The position numbers and the translations under genes were made by a program. Below the pieces are notes generated by a model. That model saw only the letters and a program-made list of their open reading frames with translations. It ran no database searches and was not told the DNA's origin. From NCBI RefSeq assembly GCF_002975275.1, contig NZ_PCOQ01000002.1:124001-188000 (forward strand): DNA of 64,000 nucleotides, given 5' to 3'. Positions within the stretch are counted from its first letter, which is position 1. Every line of letters starts with the position of its first letter. This document shows, one piece after another, positions 1 through 8,172 of this stretch. Origin of the DNA: Achromobacter sp. MYb9. GTDB lineage: Bacteria > Pseudomonadota > Gammaproteobacteria > Burkholderiales > Burkholderiaceae_B.

Positions 1-145
1 TCAGAAAGCGAATTTTCATGGCTTGAAAGGGAAGTAGGGATATTGGGCGGTACGCTATCGTGCCACAGCCTGATGCGCTCGGACATTTTCGGCAATGTCC
101 TGGTGTTGCGGATTGGATAATATTCAGGCTAATCAACCTTTGCAC

Positions 146-1432
146 ATGACGCGCATGAGCGCAATTCCGATAATGCCTTCGTCCACCGGCCTCCTGACGC
201 CGCGTGGCCCCTTTTCTGGCGCTGCGCCGCTTGCCCTGCGTCCCTTGAGTGCGATCGCCGCCAGCACGGCGGGGGGCGTGCCGGAAACACGCATCAAGCG
301 GCTCCTGTCGGATCTGCTGCCGTCGCTGATTGCCTTGCACGCGCAGGGCGAAATCTGTGGCGATATCTCGCTGGAAACCGTGGGCATGGACGAGGGCGCG
401 CGCGCGCATCTGCTGCCCGAACTCGTGGTGGCGCGCTCCCGTCGCGCAAGCCGAAGCCCGACTCCCGGTTTCGCGCCGTTCGAGCTCTATTCCGACTCCA
501 CCGAATGGCCGCGTGGCCCCTGGAGCGACGTCTACGCCTTGTGCGCGGTGATGCATGCCCTGGTGACCGGCCATCGCCCGACGCCCGCGCCGGAACGCCG
601 CGCGATGGACACTTACGAGCCGTTGGCATCGCAAGGCCTTTCCAAGTACAGCCCCGATTTCCTGGCCGTCATCGATAGCGGGTTGGCCATGGCGCCTGCC
701 GATCGGCCGCAGACCTTGGCCGAGCTAGCTGCCTTGCTGGGCGTGGCGGCATACATCGAACCGGCGCCGGTTGAAGCCGACGCCACGGCGGGGGCCGCCT
801 ATGTGCCGCCGCCCACGGCCCATGCGGCCAAGCCGGCCAGCCGCCGCCGTCCGCTGTTGGGGCTGCTGTCCGTCGTGGCGCTGATCGGCATCGGCATGTA
901 TGCGTGGGTCCATTGGGGCATGGGGACGCCACACTCTTTGATCACAAGCTCGGAACTGGTCCAGCCCAACCCGCCAGCGGTGCTCCCGGCCCCGCAAACG
1001 AACTTGCCGCCTGTCGCGTCGACGCCGCCGCTGCCCACCGCCCAATGGCAACCTTCCGCGCCGCCCGTGCCCCAGCCGGAACAGGCGCCCGCTACGAAGG
1101 AGCCAAGCGCGGCGGAGTCACCCGCTCCCGCCGCCCCGGCGGAAATGCCGGATCCCACCGCTCAAGCGCCGGCTGCCGCGGCCCCGTCTGCCAATGAGGC
1201 ACCCAAGCCCAGGCCGTTGGCGGTGCCCGTGACGGTGCGCCTGGACATCCGTCCTTGGGGCGAGGTGTGGATCAACGGTATCGCGCGCGGGATCAGCCCG
1301 CCCGTCAAAGAGCTGCGCTTGATACCTGGGAAATACCAGGTGGTGCTGCGCAACGCGGACTTGCCGCCGTATCGGGGCACGCTGGAGATCAAGGCCGGCA
1401 AGCCCGGCGTGATCTCGCACACCTTTCAATAG
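146..1432 (+). CDS. Kinase-like (pseudokinase) membrane protein with PEGA domain
   Basis: About 428 aa. Residues ~45-215 resemble the C-lobe of Ser/Thr protein kinases. An activation-segment-like PGFAPFELY is followed by GPWSDVYALCAVMHALVTG, the usual helix after the APE motif. The glycine loop, the N-lobe lysine and a DFG motif are not visible. The catalytic loop reads GDISLETV, where kinases have D....N, so the metal-binding Asn is lost. A single membrane helix (LLGLLSVVALIGIGMYAWV) follows, then a long Pro/Ala linker, then a C-terminal PEGA domain (VWINGIARGISPPVKEL) that should lie outside the membrane. Function is inferred: a catalytically dead sensor or scaffold. It converges with the histidine kinase gene, 8 bp away. 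The start is uncertain: in-frame ATGs lie at 95, 146 and 155, none with a good Shine-Dalgarno site; 146 is chosen because an AT-rich -10-like stretch lies just upstream. Confidence 0.7.
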   Translation: MTRMSAIPIMPSSTGLLTPRGPFSGAAPLALRPLSAIAASTAGGVPETRIKRLLSDLLPSLIALHAQGEICGDISLETVGMDEGARAHLLPELVVARSRRASRSPTPGFAPFELYSDSTEWPRGPWSDVYALCAVMHALVTGHRPTPAPERRAMDTYEPLASQGLSKYSPDFLAVIDSGLAMAPADRPQTLAELAALLGVAAYIEPAPVEADATAGAAYVPPPTAHAAKPASRRRPLLGLLSVVALIGIGMYAWVHWGMGTPHSLITSSELVQPNPPAVLPAPQTNLPPVASTPPLPTAQWQPSAPPVPQPEQAPATKEPSAAESPAPAAPAEMPDPTAQAPAAAAPSANEAPKPRPLAVPVTVRLDIRPWGEVWINGIARGISPPVKELRLIPGKYQVVLRNADLPPYRGTLEIKAGKPGVISHTFQ

Positions 1433-1440
1433 GGGCTGCG

Positions 1441-3756
1441 CTACGGCGCGTCGGGCGCTGCGGGCAGGCGCAAGGTGAATACCGAGCCGACGCCCGGTTC
1501 GCTGCTGACTTCCACCGACCCGCCATGGCGTTCGGCCACCGTGCGCACGAACGCCAGGCCCAAACCCGCGCCGCCCACATCGCCGCGCGTTTCCACGCCT
1601 ATCCGCGAGAACGGTTCGAACAGGCGGGCCAGATCCGCCTCGGCGATGCCTTGGCCCTGGTCGCGGACGTGCACGCGCCAGAAACCGGGCGTTTCGTCGA
1701 TGCTGCATTCGATCCGTGTCTGGGCAGGGCTGTATTTGATGGCGTTGTCGATCAGATTGCACAGCGCGCGCATCAAGAGCGTCTGGTCGCCGCGCGTGTA
1801 GGCGGCGGGCAATGGTAGCCGCAGTTCCAGCGCGATGCCACGCTTGTGGGCAGACGCCCAGAATTCGTCGACGCCGTCCTGCAGCAGGCTGCCCAGGTCC
1901 AATTCCACGGCGCTGATCGTCATGGATTCGGCCCGCGTCAGATGCACGAAGTCGTCGACAAGATGCAGGGTGCGGTTGGCCAGTGTGGCGATGCGGGTCA
2001 GCGTATCGGCGTGGCCGTCTTGCGTACCGGCCTCCTGCTTCATCTCCACCAGCGCCAGGATGGAGCTTTGCGGGGCGCGCATGTCGTGCGAGATGAAGCG
2101 CAGGGTCTCTTCGCGCTGTCGCTCCGCCTGACGGATGCGCGAGATATCGGTCAGGGTGGCGACGGTGCCGGCGAAGTTGCCTTCGGCGGTATGGATGGGC
2201 GCGCATTTCAGGATCAGGTCGCGGCCGGCGTAATCGCGCACTTCCAGGTCCGCGCTCCAAGGCGATGTGGTATCAGCGGGGCGTTGTCCGCTTAGTGCCT
2301 CCGCCACGCGTTGCCGCGTGGCGTCGTCGGAAATCGTCTTCTCGAGCAGGTGCGTGGCGGGGTGGCCGACGCGCGGCGGGCGCATGCCCAGGCGCTGGAA
2401 ATACATGACGGCCGCCTGGTTTCGGAACTGCATGCGGCCTTCCTGATCGAAGACCAGCGTGGCGTCGGGCATGCCGTCCAGCCCGTCGGCCAGGAAACGC
2501 CGCAAGTTCCGCACACGCGCCAGCGCGCGCCCCAATTCGCCCACCCGGCTTTCCAACGACGCGTTGGGGCCGGTGAGTTGGGCGCGGGCCTCGTTCAACA
2601 CCGGCGGGTATTCTCGCTGCAGCCGGCGCAACTCGTTGTCCATGTAGCGCAGGGCGGCTTCCTGGCTGCGCCAACTCCAGAGCGGGTAGCACAGCGCCAC
2701 GCCGATCAGCGCGGCGGTCGGCGCGAACCATAGGTTGGCGTGGGCCAGCAGCATCCACGAGGCCAGAAGAATGCCCGCGATCAACGCGACGCTGACCAGC
2801 AGCGCGCGCTTGGGCGACAGCCGCCACAACGCCAAGCATGCCAGCAGCACGGGCAGGGCGGAGAACACCGCATTCCAGGCGGCGGCCGGCCGCTGGTACG
2901 CAATGCCGTCGCGCGCCGCTTGCAGCAGATTGGCGATGATCTCCACGCCCGACATGCCGGCAAGGTCATGCGAGACCGGCGTGGGGTAGGCGTCGCCCAG
3001 CCCCGTGGCCCAGGCACCGACCAGCACATACTTGCCGCGGATTTCGTCGGGCGGCACATCGCCGCGCAGCAGCGACAGGTACGAGACGGTGCGCATGTGG
3101 GCTGTAGAGCCGGCGTAGGGGATCAGGATGCTGCCGTCGGGCCCTGCCTTTTGCAGCAGTTGTTGCGCTTTATCGGCCTGGCCGCCGACCTCGAGCATGG
3201 ACAGGGCAAGATGGAGGCGGCGTTCGCCGGCGAACGTGGTCGCTGGCGTCGCTTCGCGCACGACACCGTCGGAATCGATGCGGGCGTTGATGAACCCGCT
3301 GGATGCGGCTGCTTGCGCCAAGGGCGGGATGGGGGCCGCCATGGACGAGGGATTGACCAGGCGGTCCAGCACGACCGGCAGGACGGTGCGGCCGTTGCGC
3401 CGGATGCTGTCAGCCAGAAGCCGGTCGTCGTTCGGGTTGACGGTGTCGCTTTCCGCGAAGATCAGATCCAGGCCGACGGCGCGGGCGCCTTGCAGGCGGT
3501 CCAGCAGCGCCGCATGGATCGCGCGTCGCCATGGCCAGCGTCCCAGCGTATCGATGCTGGCGTCGTCGATGGCGACGATCAGGATGTCGGGGTCCGCCGC
3601 GCGGCTGGTCAGCCCCGCGACACGATCGTAAATAATCTGGTCAACCCGGCCCAGACCATTGAGCGAGCCCAGCACGGCCGCCAGCACCGCCAGCGCTATC
3701 GTCAACCACAGTCCTGAGCGCGAGGTCCGGTCAACGGTGTCGACAGCGTCGGCCAT
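1441..3756 (-). CDS. CHASE2-domain sensor histidine kinase
   Basis: 771 aa membrane sensor kinase. It has an N-terminal membrane helix (~15-35) and an extracytoplasmic CHASE2 domain (~40-290, with DILIVAIDDASIDTLGRWPW and VGLDLIFAE). A cluster of membrane helices follows (~300-375), then a PAS-like region (~430-530, DGMPDATLVFDQEGRMQFRN), a HisKA H-box with the phosphoacceptor His in FISHDMRAPQSS, and a HATPase domain with N-box NLIDNAIKYS, G1 DQGQGIAE and G2 GGAGLGLAF. All catalytic elements look intact. It is last in a minus-strand operon behind the LysM-FecR gene (10 bp gap) and the response regulator, its likely partner. CHASE2 domains sense unknown extracytoplasmic signals. The ligand cannot be read from the sequence. 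Confidence 0.93.
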   Translation of the reverse strand: MADAVDTVDRTSRSGLWLTIALAVLAAVLGSLNGLGRVDQIIYDRVAGLTSRAADPDILIVAIDDASIDTLGRWPWRRAIHAALLDRLQGARAVGLDLIFAESDTVNPNDDRLLADSIRRNGRTVLPVVLDRLVNPSSMAAPIPPLAQAAASSGFINARIDSDGVVREATPATTFAGERRLHLALSMLEVGGQADKAQQLLQKAGPDGSILIPYAGSTAHMRTVSYLSLLRGDVPPDEIRGKYVLVGAWATGLGDAYPTPVSHDLAGMSGVEIIANLLQAARDGIAYQRPAAAWNAVFSALPVLLACLALWRLSPKRALLVSVALIAGILLASWMLLAHANLWFAPTAALIGVALCYPLWSWRSQEAALRYMDNELRRLQREYPPVLNEARAQLTGPNASLESRVGELGRALARVRNLRRFLADGLDGMPDATLVFDQEGRMQFRNQAAVMYFQRLGMRPPRVGHPATHLLEKTISDDATRQRVAEALSGQRPADTTSPWSADLEVRDYAGRDLILKCAPIHTAEGNFAGTVATLTDISRIRQAERQREETLRFISHDMRAPQSSILALVEMKQEAGTQDGHADTLTRIATLANRTLHLVDDFVHLTRAESMTISAVELDLGSLLQDGVDEFWASAHKRGIALELRLPLPAAYTRGDQTLLMRALCNLIDNAIKYSPAQTRIECSIDETPGFWRVHVRDQGQGIAEADLARLFEPFSRIGVETRGDVGGAGLGLAFVRTVAERHGGSVEVSSEPGVGSVFTLRLPAAPDAP

Positions 3757-3766
3757 GAAGCGCGAC

Positions 3767-4870
3767 CTAGTATTCGGTCAATATGATGGGTTCGCCCGAA
3801 CCGCTGCCGACGCCCAAACCATAGGGCGTCATCAGCTGGTTCGCGCCTTCGAATGTTGCGACCGCGTCCTGGCCGTTCAGGCCCAGATCATCGATGGCGC
3901 GCACCGATACGTAGTACGTGCCGGCGCCGGGGGCGGTGAAACGGATCGAGTTGGTCGGGAAGGCGACCGACGACACGGGCAGCGCACCGTCCGCATCGCG
4001 CGACACGCGCACCAAGTAGCCTTGCGCGCCGGCCACGGGGGGGAAGGTGCTGGTCCAGACGCCGCCCGATCGCTCGGGGGGAGACAGTTGCGGGGCGGCC
4101 AGCAATTCGCGCACGCCCGACACGCTGCCATCGTTGCGTACGGCGGCGCCATAGCCGCGCGCCACGGCAACGGGTTTGGCGGGTGAGGTCCCGGGGGCAT
4201 GCGGTTGCAAGCGCACGCTGCCCTCCAGCACTTCGCTTTGCACGCCGCCGGGGCCGCTTTGCACGCGGAAACGCGTGCCGCGCACACCGGTGACGGCGAC
4301 AGGCGTGCGGATTTCGAAGCGGCCTACGCCTTGGCCGGTGGGGGCGACGGTGGAATCAACGCTGCCGCGTTGCACATGGATGACGGAGTCGGTCAGCGCA
4401 GTGCCTTCGAATTGGCGCAAGCGCGCCAGCTCGACCGACCCGCCGGCGGGCAGGGTGAGCTTGGATCCGTCGGCCAATTCCAGCGTCACGAAACCATTGG
4501 GCGCCGTCACCACGGTGCTGCCTTCGGACAGGCTCTGGCCCTGCTGCAAAGGCTTGCCGTTCATGTTGGCCTGGCCACTGACGTGCAGCACGCGCGCCTC
4601 GGCGGCGCGTTCCGGAATCATCGCCAGCGGAATGCGCAACTCCAGTCCGATGGGCAGCATTTCCGGGGTGGTGACTTTGTTCAGTGTCTGCAGCGGCGCC
4701 CAGTTGGCCTGTTTGCGCGTGTATCGCGTGGCCAGATCGATCAGGGTGTCGCCCTGCCGGACGCGATAGATGAAGTCATCGCCCAGCGCCCCGGCGGGCT
4801 GGGCGTGGACAGGTAAAGTCAGCGCACAAGAAAGCAAGGCAAGCAAAGAAAGCGCGCGGCAGCGGCTCAT
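3767..4870 (-). CDS. Exported LysM-FecR domain protein
   Basis: 367 aa. The ATG at 4870 is chosen because GGAG lies 11 bases upstream and the protein then opens with a signal peptide (MSRCRALSLLALLSCALTLP, cleavage near VHAQ). A LysM domain follows (~30-85, YRVRQGDTLIDLATRYTRK), typical of peptidoglycan binding. A FecR-type domain comes next (~100-230, LELADGSKLTLPAGGSVEL and VTGVRGTRFRV), then a C-terminal part that looks like fibronectin-type beta repeats (YLVRVSRDADG and YYVSVRAIDDLG). It sits between a response regulator and a CHASE2 kinase, so a role as periplasmic signal-input or wall-sensing partner is inferred. There is no sign of a TonB receptor or ECF sigma factor, so classical FecR iron signalling is unlikely. 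Confidence 0.85.
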   Translation of the reverse strand: MSRCRALSLLALLSCALTLPVHAQPAGALGDDFIYRVRQGDTLIDLATRYTRKQANWAPLQTLNKVTTPEMLPIGLELRIPLAMIPERAAEARVLHVSGQANMNGKPLQQGQSLSEGSTVVTAPNGFVTLELADGSKLTLPAGGSVELARLRQFEGTALTDSVIHVQRGSVDSTVAPTGQGVGRFEIRTPVAVTGVRGTRFRVQSGPGGVQSEVLEGSVRLQPHAPGTSPAKPVAVARGYGAAVRNDGSVSGVRELLAAPQLSPPERSGGVWTSTFPPVAGAQGYLVRVSRDADGALPVSSVAFPTNSIRFTAPGAGTYYVSVRAIDDLGLNGQDAVATFEGANQLMTPYGLGVGSGSGEPIILTEY

Positions 4871-4905
4871 AGCGATCAGTTCTCCAGGGGGAGCGCGCAA
4901 GGCGT

Positions 4906-5622
4906 CTACGACGCGCGCGCCGGGTTGTCTTCCGACGCGCCGATCAGTTCCAGCCGGTAGCCCAGGGCGTAGGAAGAGGTAAGGCGCACACCGTTCTCGG
5001 GGCGCAGCTGGAGTTTTTGCCGGATGTTGGACAAGTGCGTGTCCAGCGTGCGCGAGGTCGCGGGAATTTCCCGGTTCCAGACGCATTCCGCCAGGACGTC
5101 GCGCGACATGAGGCGGCCCTGATTGCGGAAGAACAGCAGCGCCAGATCGAATTCCTTCGGCGCCAGGCTCACCGCGGCGCCGTTCAGCGAGATGACGCGT
5201 GCCGCCGGCTCGACGCGGTAGTTGGCCACGTCGAACGAGTCGTTGGCGGGTTCGGCGATCTGGCTGCGGCGCAGCAAGGCGGCCACGCGGGCCAGCAATT
5301 CCAGCGGTCGCAAAGGCTTGACGATGTAGTCGTCGGCGCCGGCGCGCAGCCCTTCCACCAGGTCGTCTTCGCTGGACCGGTTGGTCAGGAAAATGACGGG
5401 CACGCGCGGGCCGATATTGGCGCGCAGCCAGCGCACCACATCGTCGCCGTCGATATCCGGTAGATGCCAGTCCAGCAGCACGAGGTCGAAGTTCTCGGTG
5501 CGCAATGCGGCCAGCAGGTCACGGCTTTGGTGATAGCTGGTGCAGGTATATCCCGCGGCGGTCAGCACTTGCTGGATTCGCCGGGCTTGATCAAGGTCGT
5601 CTTCCAGAGACGCGATTTTCAT
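4906..5622 (-). CDS. OmpR-family response regulator
   Basis: 238 aa DNA-binding response regulator. The receiver domain (1-~120) has the acidic pair in LEDD, the phosphoacceptor Asp51 in LVLLDWHLPD, a switch Thr80 (IFLTN) and the conserved Lys102 (YIVKPL). The C-terminal winged helix (~140-230) has LAPKEFDLALLFFRNQGRLMSRD and ends with SSYALGYRL. The start is set at ATG 5622; a TTG one codon upstream is less likely. It is the first gene of the minus-strand operon with the LysM-FecR protein and the CHASE2 kinase, so it is the probable phosphorylation target of that kinase. Divergent to another regulator gene at 5889. Confidence 0.93.
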   Translation of the reverse strand: MKIASLEDDLDQARRIQQVLTAAGYTCTSYHQSRDLLAALRTENFDLVLLDWHLPDIDGDDVVRWLRANIGPRVPVIFLTNRSSEDDLVEGLRAGADDYIVKPLRPLELLARVAALLRRSQIAEPANDSFDVANYRVEPAARVISLNGAAVSLAPKEFDLALLFFRNQGRLMSRDVLAECVWNREIPATSRTLDTHLSNIRQKLQLRPENGVRLTSSYALGYRLELIGASEDNPARAS

Positions 5623-5888
5623 CAAACGTGTTCTCGCGAAGGTTTGCGACGCAAGCGCGCACTGAGGCGCCCTACTGCAGAGGGTGAGCGAATGTATGTA
5701 ATGGAATGATAACTCGGGCAGAGGCTGGGCTGGCTACGTTGTGGAAAGAACTGTCAAACATTGCAAAGTTAACGAATCTTGACTGGAGTTGTTGCGTAAC
5801 AAGACGCCACACTGTCTCAATTGCCCCACGCATCGCCGTCACATTTCAGCAATACGGAGCGATTTCGGGTTAGAGGTGGAAATTAGCT
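5623..5888. other. Divergent intergenic region between two regulator genes
   Basis: 266 bp between the minus-strand response regulator and the plus-strand regulator, more AT-rich than the flanking genes. It should hold both promoters. A TTGACT hexamer occurs near 5780 on the plus strand, but no convincing -10 box follows at the right distance. A good Shine-Dalgarno site (GAGGTGG, ~5873-5879) precedes the ATG at 5889. Confidence 0.5.
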
Positions 5889-6590
5889 ATGAATCAATTG
5901 CGCATACTTATGATGTCGCCGGACGAAGTGGCCCGTAACGCCGCCGTGTCCGCACTGCTGCAGGCCGGGATCTCGGCCCGCGGCTGCTCGACGTCTCTTG
6001 AACTGTTCGGATTGCTCAATAGCGGTGTCTACGATGCCGTCGTCCTGGATGTCGGGACGCTGGGCGAAATCGGCTACGCCCTGGTGGCGCGGCTGCATGG
6101 CTCGTCCTCCATGGGAATCGTGGTCTCCGGCCGCGGCATGTCCGTGGACACCCGCCTGCGCTGCCTGCAAAGCGGCGCCGACGCTTGTCTGACCGATCCC
6201 CAGGATCCGCGTGAACTTGCCTGCATCCTGCTGGCGTTGGCCCGCCGCCTGCCCGCCGCCCAGGAGAATCCCGTCTCGGACGACACGGTCAACGGACAAT
6301 GGGAGTTGCGGGATCAGGGCTGGACGCTGGTCGCCCCGTCGGGCGCCGCCATTTCGCTGTCGGCCAACGAGCGCTTGATCGTGCGGTCGCTGCTGGAAGT
6401 GGCGGGCAGGGCGGTGGGCCGGTCCGAACTGGGCGACGAGCTCCGTGTGGAAGGGGGCGGGGTGCGTGCAAGCGGGTCGCGCAGCATCGATGTGATCGTC
6501 AGCCGGCTGCGCCGCAAGGCGGAATTGGCGGGCGTCATGCTTCCCATCCGTACCGTATACGGCAGCGGTTACCTGTTCGCCGACCAGTAG
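5889..6590 (+). CDS. OmpR-type regulator with degenerate receiver domain
   Basis: 233 aa. The N-terminal half folds like a receiver: Asp54 in AVVLDVG and a switch Ser80 in IVVSGRG are present. The acidic pair is weak (MMSPDEV in place of VEDD), and the invariant Lys is replaced by Asp103 (ACLTDPQDP where YLTKPF is expected). A winged-helix DNA-binding domain (~130-232) ends with IRTVYGSGYLF, the usual OmpR wing. It is probably controlled by something other than standard phosphotransfer, as in other atypical receivers; this is inference. It is divergent from the response regulator/FecR/kinase operon and may regulate it or cross-talk with it. The start is ATG 5889 with a strong Shine-Dalgarno site. 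Confidence 0.85.
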   Translation: MNQLRILMMSPDEVARNAAVSALLQAGISARGCSTSLELFGLLNSGVYDAVVLDVGTLGEIGYALVARLHGSSSMGIVVSGRGMSVDTRLRCLQSGADACLTDPQDPRELACILLALARRLPAAQENPVSDDTVNGQWELRDQGWTLVAPSGAAISLSANERLIVRSLLEVAGRAVGRSELGDELRVEGGGVRASGSRSIDVIVSRLRRKAELAGVMLPIRTVYGSGYLFADQ

Positions 6591-6821
6591 CTCGGTCGGG
6601 CAGGTAAACTGCTCGGCACGCGCTCGTGTTTACATAGGACTTACCCCGAGCCATCCCGCTGCTTCGGGGCAGGATCGGCGTCGTTCAAGCCTTCGGCCTA
6701 TCCGTAATTGCCGGGTACGTGACCCCATTTTTCACGACTCGCGCCGCAATCGTTGCCTTTAGCCGCTATCTCGCCGCTATCTCGCGGGCGGCGTGCCGCA
6801 CTGCGGCATTTACAAATTTCT
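6591..6821. other. Intergenic region upstream of the rpsL promoter
   Basis: About 230 bp between the regulator stop and the rpsL promoter. A short stem (CCCCGA/TCGGGG, around 6645-6668) is present, but without a T-run, so I do not call it a terminator. Nothing else is recognisable. Confidence 0.4.
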
Positions 6822-6851
6822 TTGACAGTATCCCTTGATCTCAGTTATGCT
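6822..6851 (+). promoter_or_regulatory. Promoter P1 of the str operon (rpsL)
   Basis: A perfect -35 box TTGACA (6822-6827), an 18 bp spacer and a -10 box TATGCT (6846-6851). The expected start is near 6858, giving a leader of about 280 nt before rpsL. This is one of the strongest sigma-70 type promoters in the window by eye. Confidence 0.8.
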
Positions 6852-6857
6852 AAAGGG

Positions 6858-7139
6858 CTTACTGCTTTATTTCGCGCGCAAAATCTGTACGCTAAAGGGT
6901 AAACAGTCCAGGGTCCGAAATCAAGGTGCGTCACGAGCCTTTTGTTTTGGGTCCATCGGTCCGACTGCCCCCGAGGCATCCAGTTTTGTGCGTTTGTCAT
7001 AGTTTGTTGGCAAGCCCGCTCTTTTACGTATATGAACGTTTGAGGCGGTTTTGCGCGAACTGCCTTCTCCGAAAGACACTCTTCTGGAGACGAGTACGTA
7101 AGTACTTACCAGTGGTACGTAAAAGGGATTTCAAAGGTC
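6858..7139 (+). other. Long 5' leader of rpsL
   Basis: About 280 nt of untranslated leader with lower GC than the genes. Just upstream of the rpsL Shine-Dalgarno site (AAAGG, ~7134-7138) lie a perfect 12 bp palindrome GTAAGTACTTAC (7098-7109) and two copies of the self-complementary TACGTA (7095-7100 and 7116-7121), which could pair with each other and bring structure close to the start codon. A role in translational control is possible but unproven. Confidence 0.45.
6865..6899 (+). promoter_or_regulatory. Possible second promoter P2 of the str operon
   Basis: The 12-mer TATGCTAAAGGG of P1 (6846-6857) recurs with one change as TACGCTAAAGGG at 6888-6899. The TACGCT part could be a second -10 box. 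The matching -35 position (6865-6870, CTTTAT) is poor. It may instead be a start-site (discriminator) repeat. Confidence 0.4.
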
Positions 7140-7517
7140 ATGCCTACCATTAGCCAACTCGTGCGCAAGCCGCGCGAAGTCAGCATCATCAAAAGCAAGA
7201 GCCCCGCGCTCGAAAACTGCCCGCAACGCCGCGGCGTGTGCACTCGCGTGTACACCACCACCCCCAAGAAGCCGAACTCCGCTCTGCGCAAGGTTGCCAA
7301 AGTGCGTCTGACCAACGGTTACGAAGTCATTTCGTACATCGGCGGTGAAGGCCACAACCTGCAAGAGCACTCGGTCGTTCTGGTGCGTGGCGGTCGTGTG
7401 AAGGACTTGCCCGGTGTGCGTTATCACATCGTGCGCGGTTCCCTCGACCTGCAAGGCGTCAAGGATCGTAAGCAAGCCCGCTCGAAGTACGGCGCCAAGC
7501 GCCCGAAGAAGGCTTAA
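7140..7517 (+). CDS. rpsL: 30S ribosomal protein S12
   Basis: 125 aa, full length. S12 lies at the decoding site and controls accuracy. The signature [14 protein letters not shown] contains Lys43, and [13 protein letters not shown] contains Lys88. Both residues whose mutation gives streptomycin resistance are wild type here. First gene of the str operon, behind the promoter at 6822; the rpsG gene follows after 166 bp. Confidence 0.99.
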
Positions 7518-7683
7518 TAACGAGTCAGCAGTACCCCCGCGTGGCGGAAGTCCGTCACTAGGGAAGTGCGACCGCGCCCTCCGGTTTCTGGGATGGAGCG
7601 CGGCACGTAAGGGGTCGTCCCAATGGGCGGCCATGGCCGTGTAATGAAACACGGTTCAACTGAACAGACACAAGGAAGCAACA
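7518..7683 (+). promoter_or_regulatory. rpsL-rpsG intercistronic region with hairpins
   Basis: 166 nt, long for this operon. Contains a stem CCGTGT/ACACGG (7637-7642 with 7649-7654, 6 nt loop). In E. coli the rpsL-rpsG spacer is the binding site by which S7 represses translation of its own operon. The position here suggests the same role, but the E. coli site itself was not matched. Confidence 0.4.
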
Positions 7684-8154
7684 ATGCCCCGTCGTCGCGA
7701 AGTACCCAAGCGCGAGATTCTGCCCGATCCCAAGTTCGGCAGCGTCGAACTCGCCAAGTTCATGAACGTCGTCATGCTGGACGGCAAGAAGGCCGTCGCC
7801 GAGCGCATCGTCTATGGCGCCCTCGAGCAAGTGCAAACCAAGACCGGCAAAGAGCCGATCGAAGTTTTCAGCCTGGCGATCAACAACATCAAGCCGATCG
7901 TCGAAGTGAAGAGCCGCCGCGTTGGCGGTGCCAACTACCAAGTGCCGGTTGAAGTGCGCCCCGTGCGCCGCCTGGCCCTGGCTATGCGTTGGCTCCGTGA
8001 AGCCGCTAAGAAGCGTGGCGAGAAATCGATGGATCTGCGTCTTGCTGGCGAACTGATCGACGCCTCCGAAGGTCGTGGCGCCGCGATGAAGAAGCGCGAA
8101 GACACGCACAAGATGGCAGAGGCCAACAAGGCCTTCAGCCATTTCCGCTGGTAA
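7684..8154 (+). CDS. rpsG: 30S ribosomal protein S7
   Basis: 156 aa, the usual length. S7 nucleates assembly of the 30S head and contacts E-site tRNA. It opens [20 protein letters not shown], as expected for the family, and ends in the basic helix TRW-type tail KAFSHFRW. The start has a good AAGGAAG Shine-Dalgarno site. Second gene of the str operon. S7 is the autoregulator of this operon in E. coli. Confidence 0.99.
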   Translation: MPRRREVPKREILPDPKFGSVELAKFMNVVMLDGKKAVAERIVYGALEQVQTKTGKEPIEVFSLAINNIKPIVEVKSRRVGGANYQVPVEVRPVRRLALAMRWLREAAKKRGEKSMDLRLAGELIDASEGRGAAMKKREDTHKMAEANKAFSHFRW

Positions 8155-8172
8155 TTTAAGGACTAATCCACC

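Noticed and set aside
3767..4870. Classical FecR iron-uptake signalling
   Set aside because: No ECF sigma factor or TonB-dependent receptor is nearby; the neighbours are a two-component pair.
6926..7153. 75-codon frame in the rpsL leader that overlaps the rpsL start
   Set aside because: It starts with GTG without a ribosome-binding site, shows no domain, and lies inside a typical long r-protein leader.
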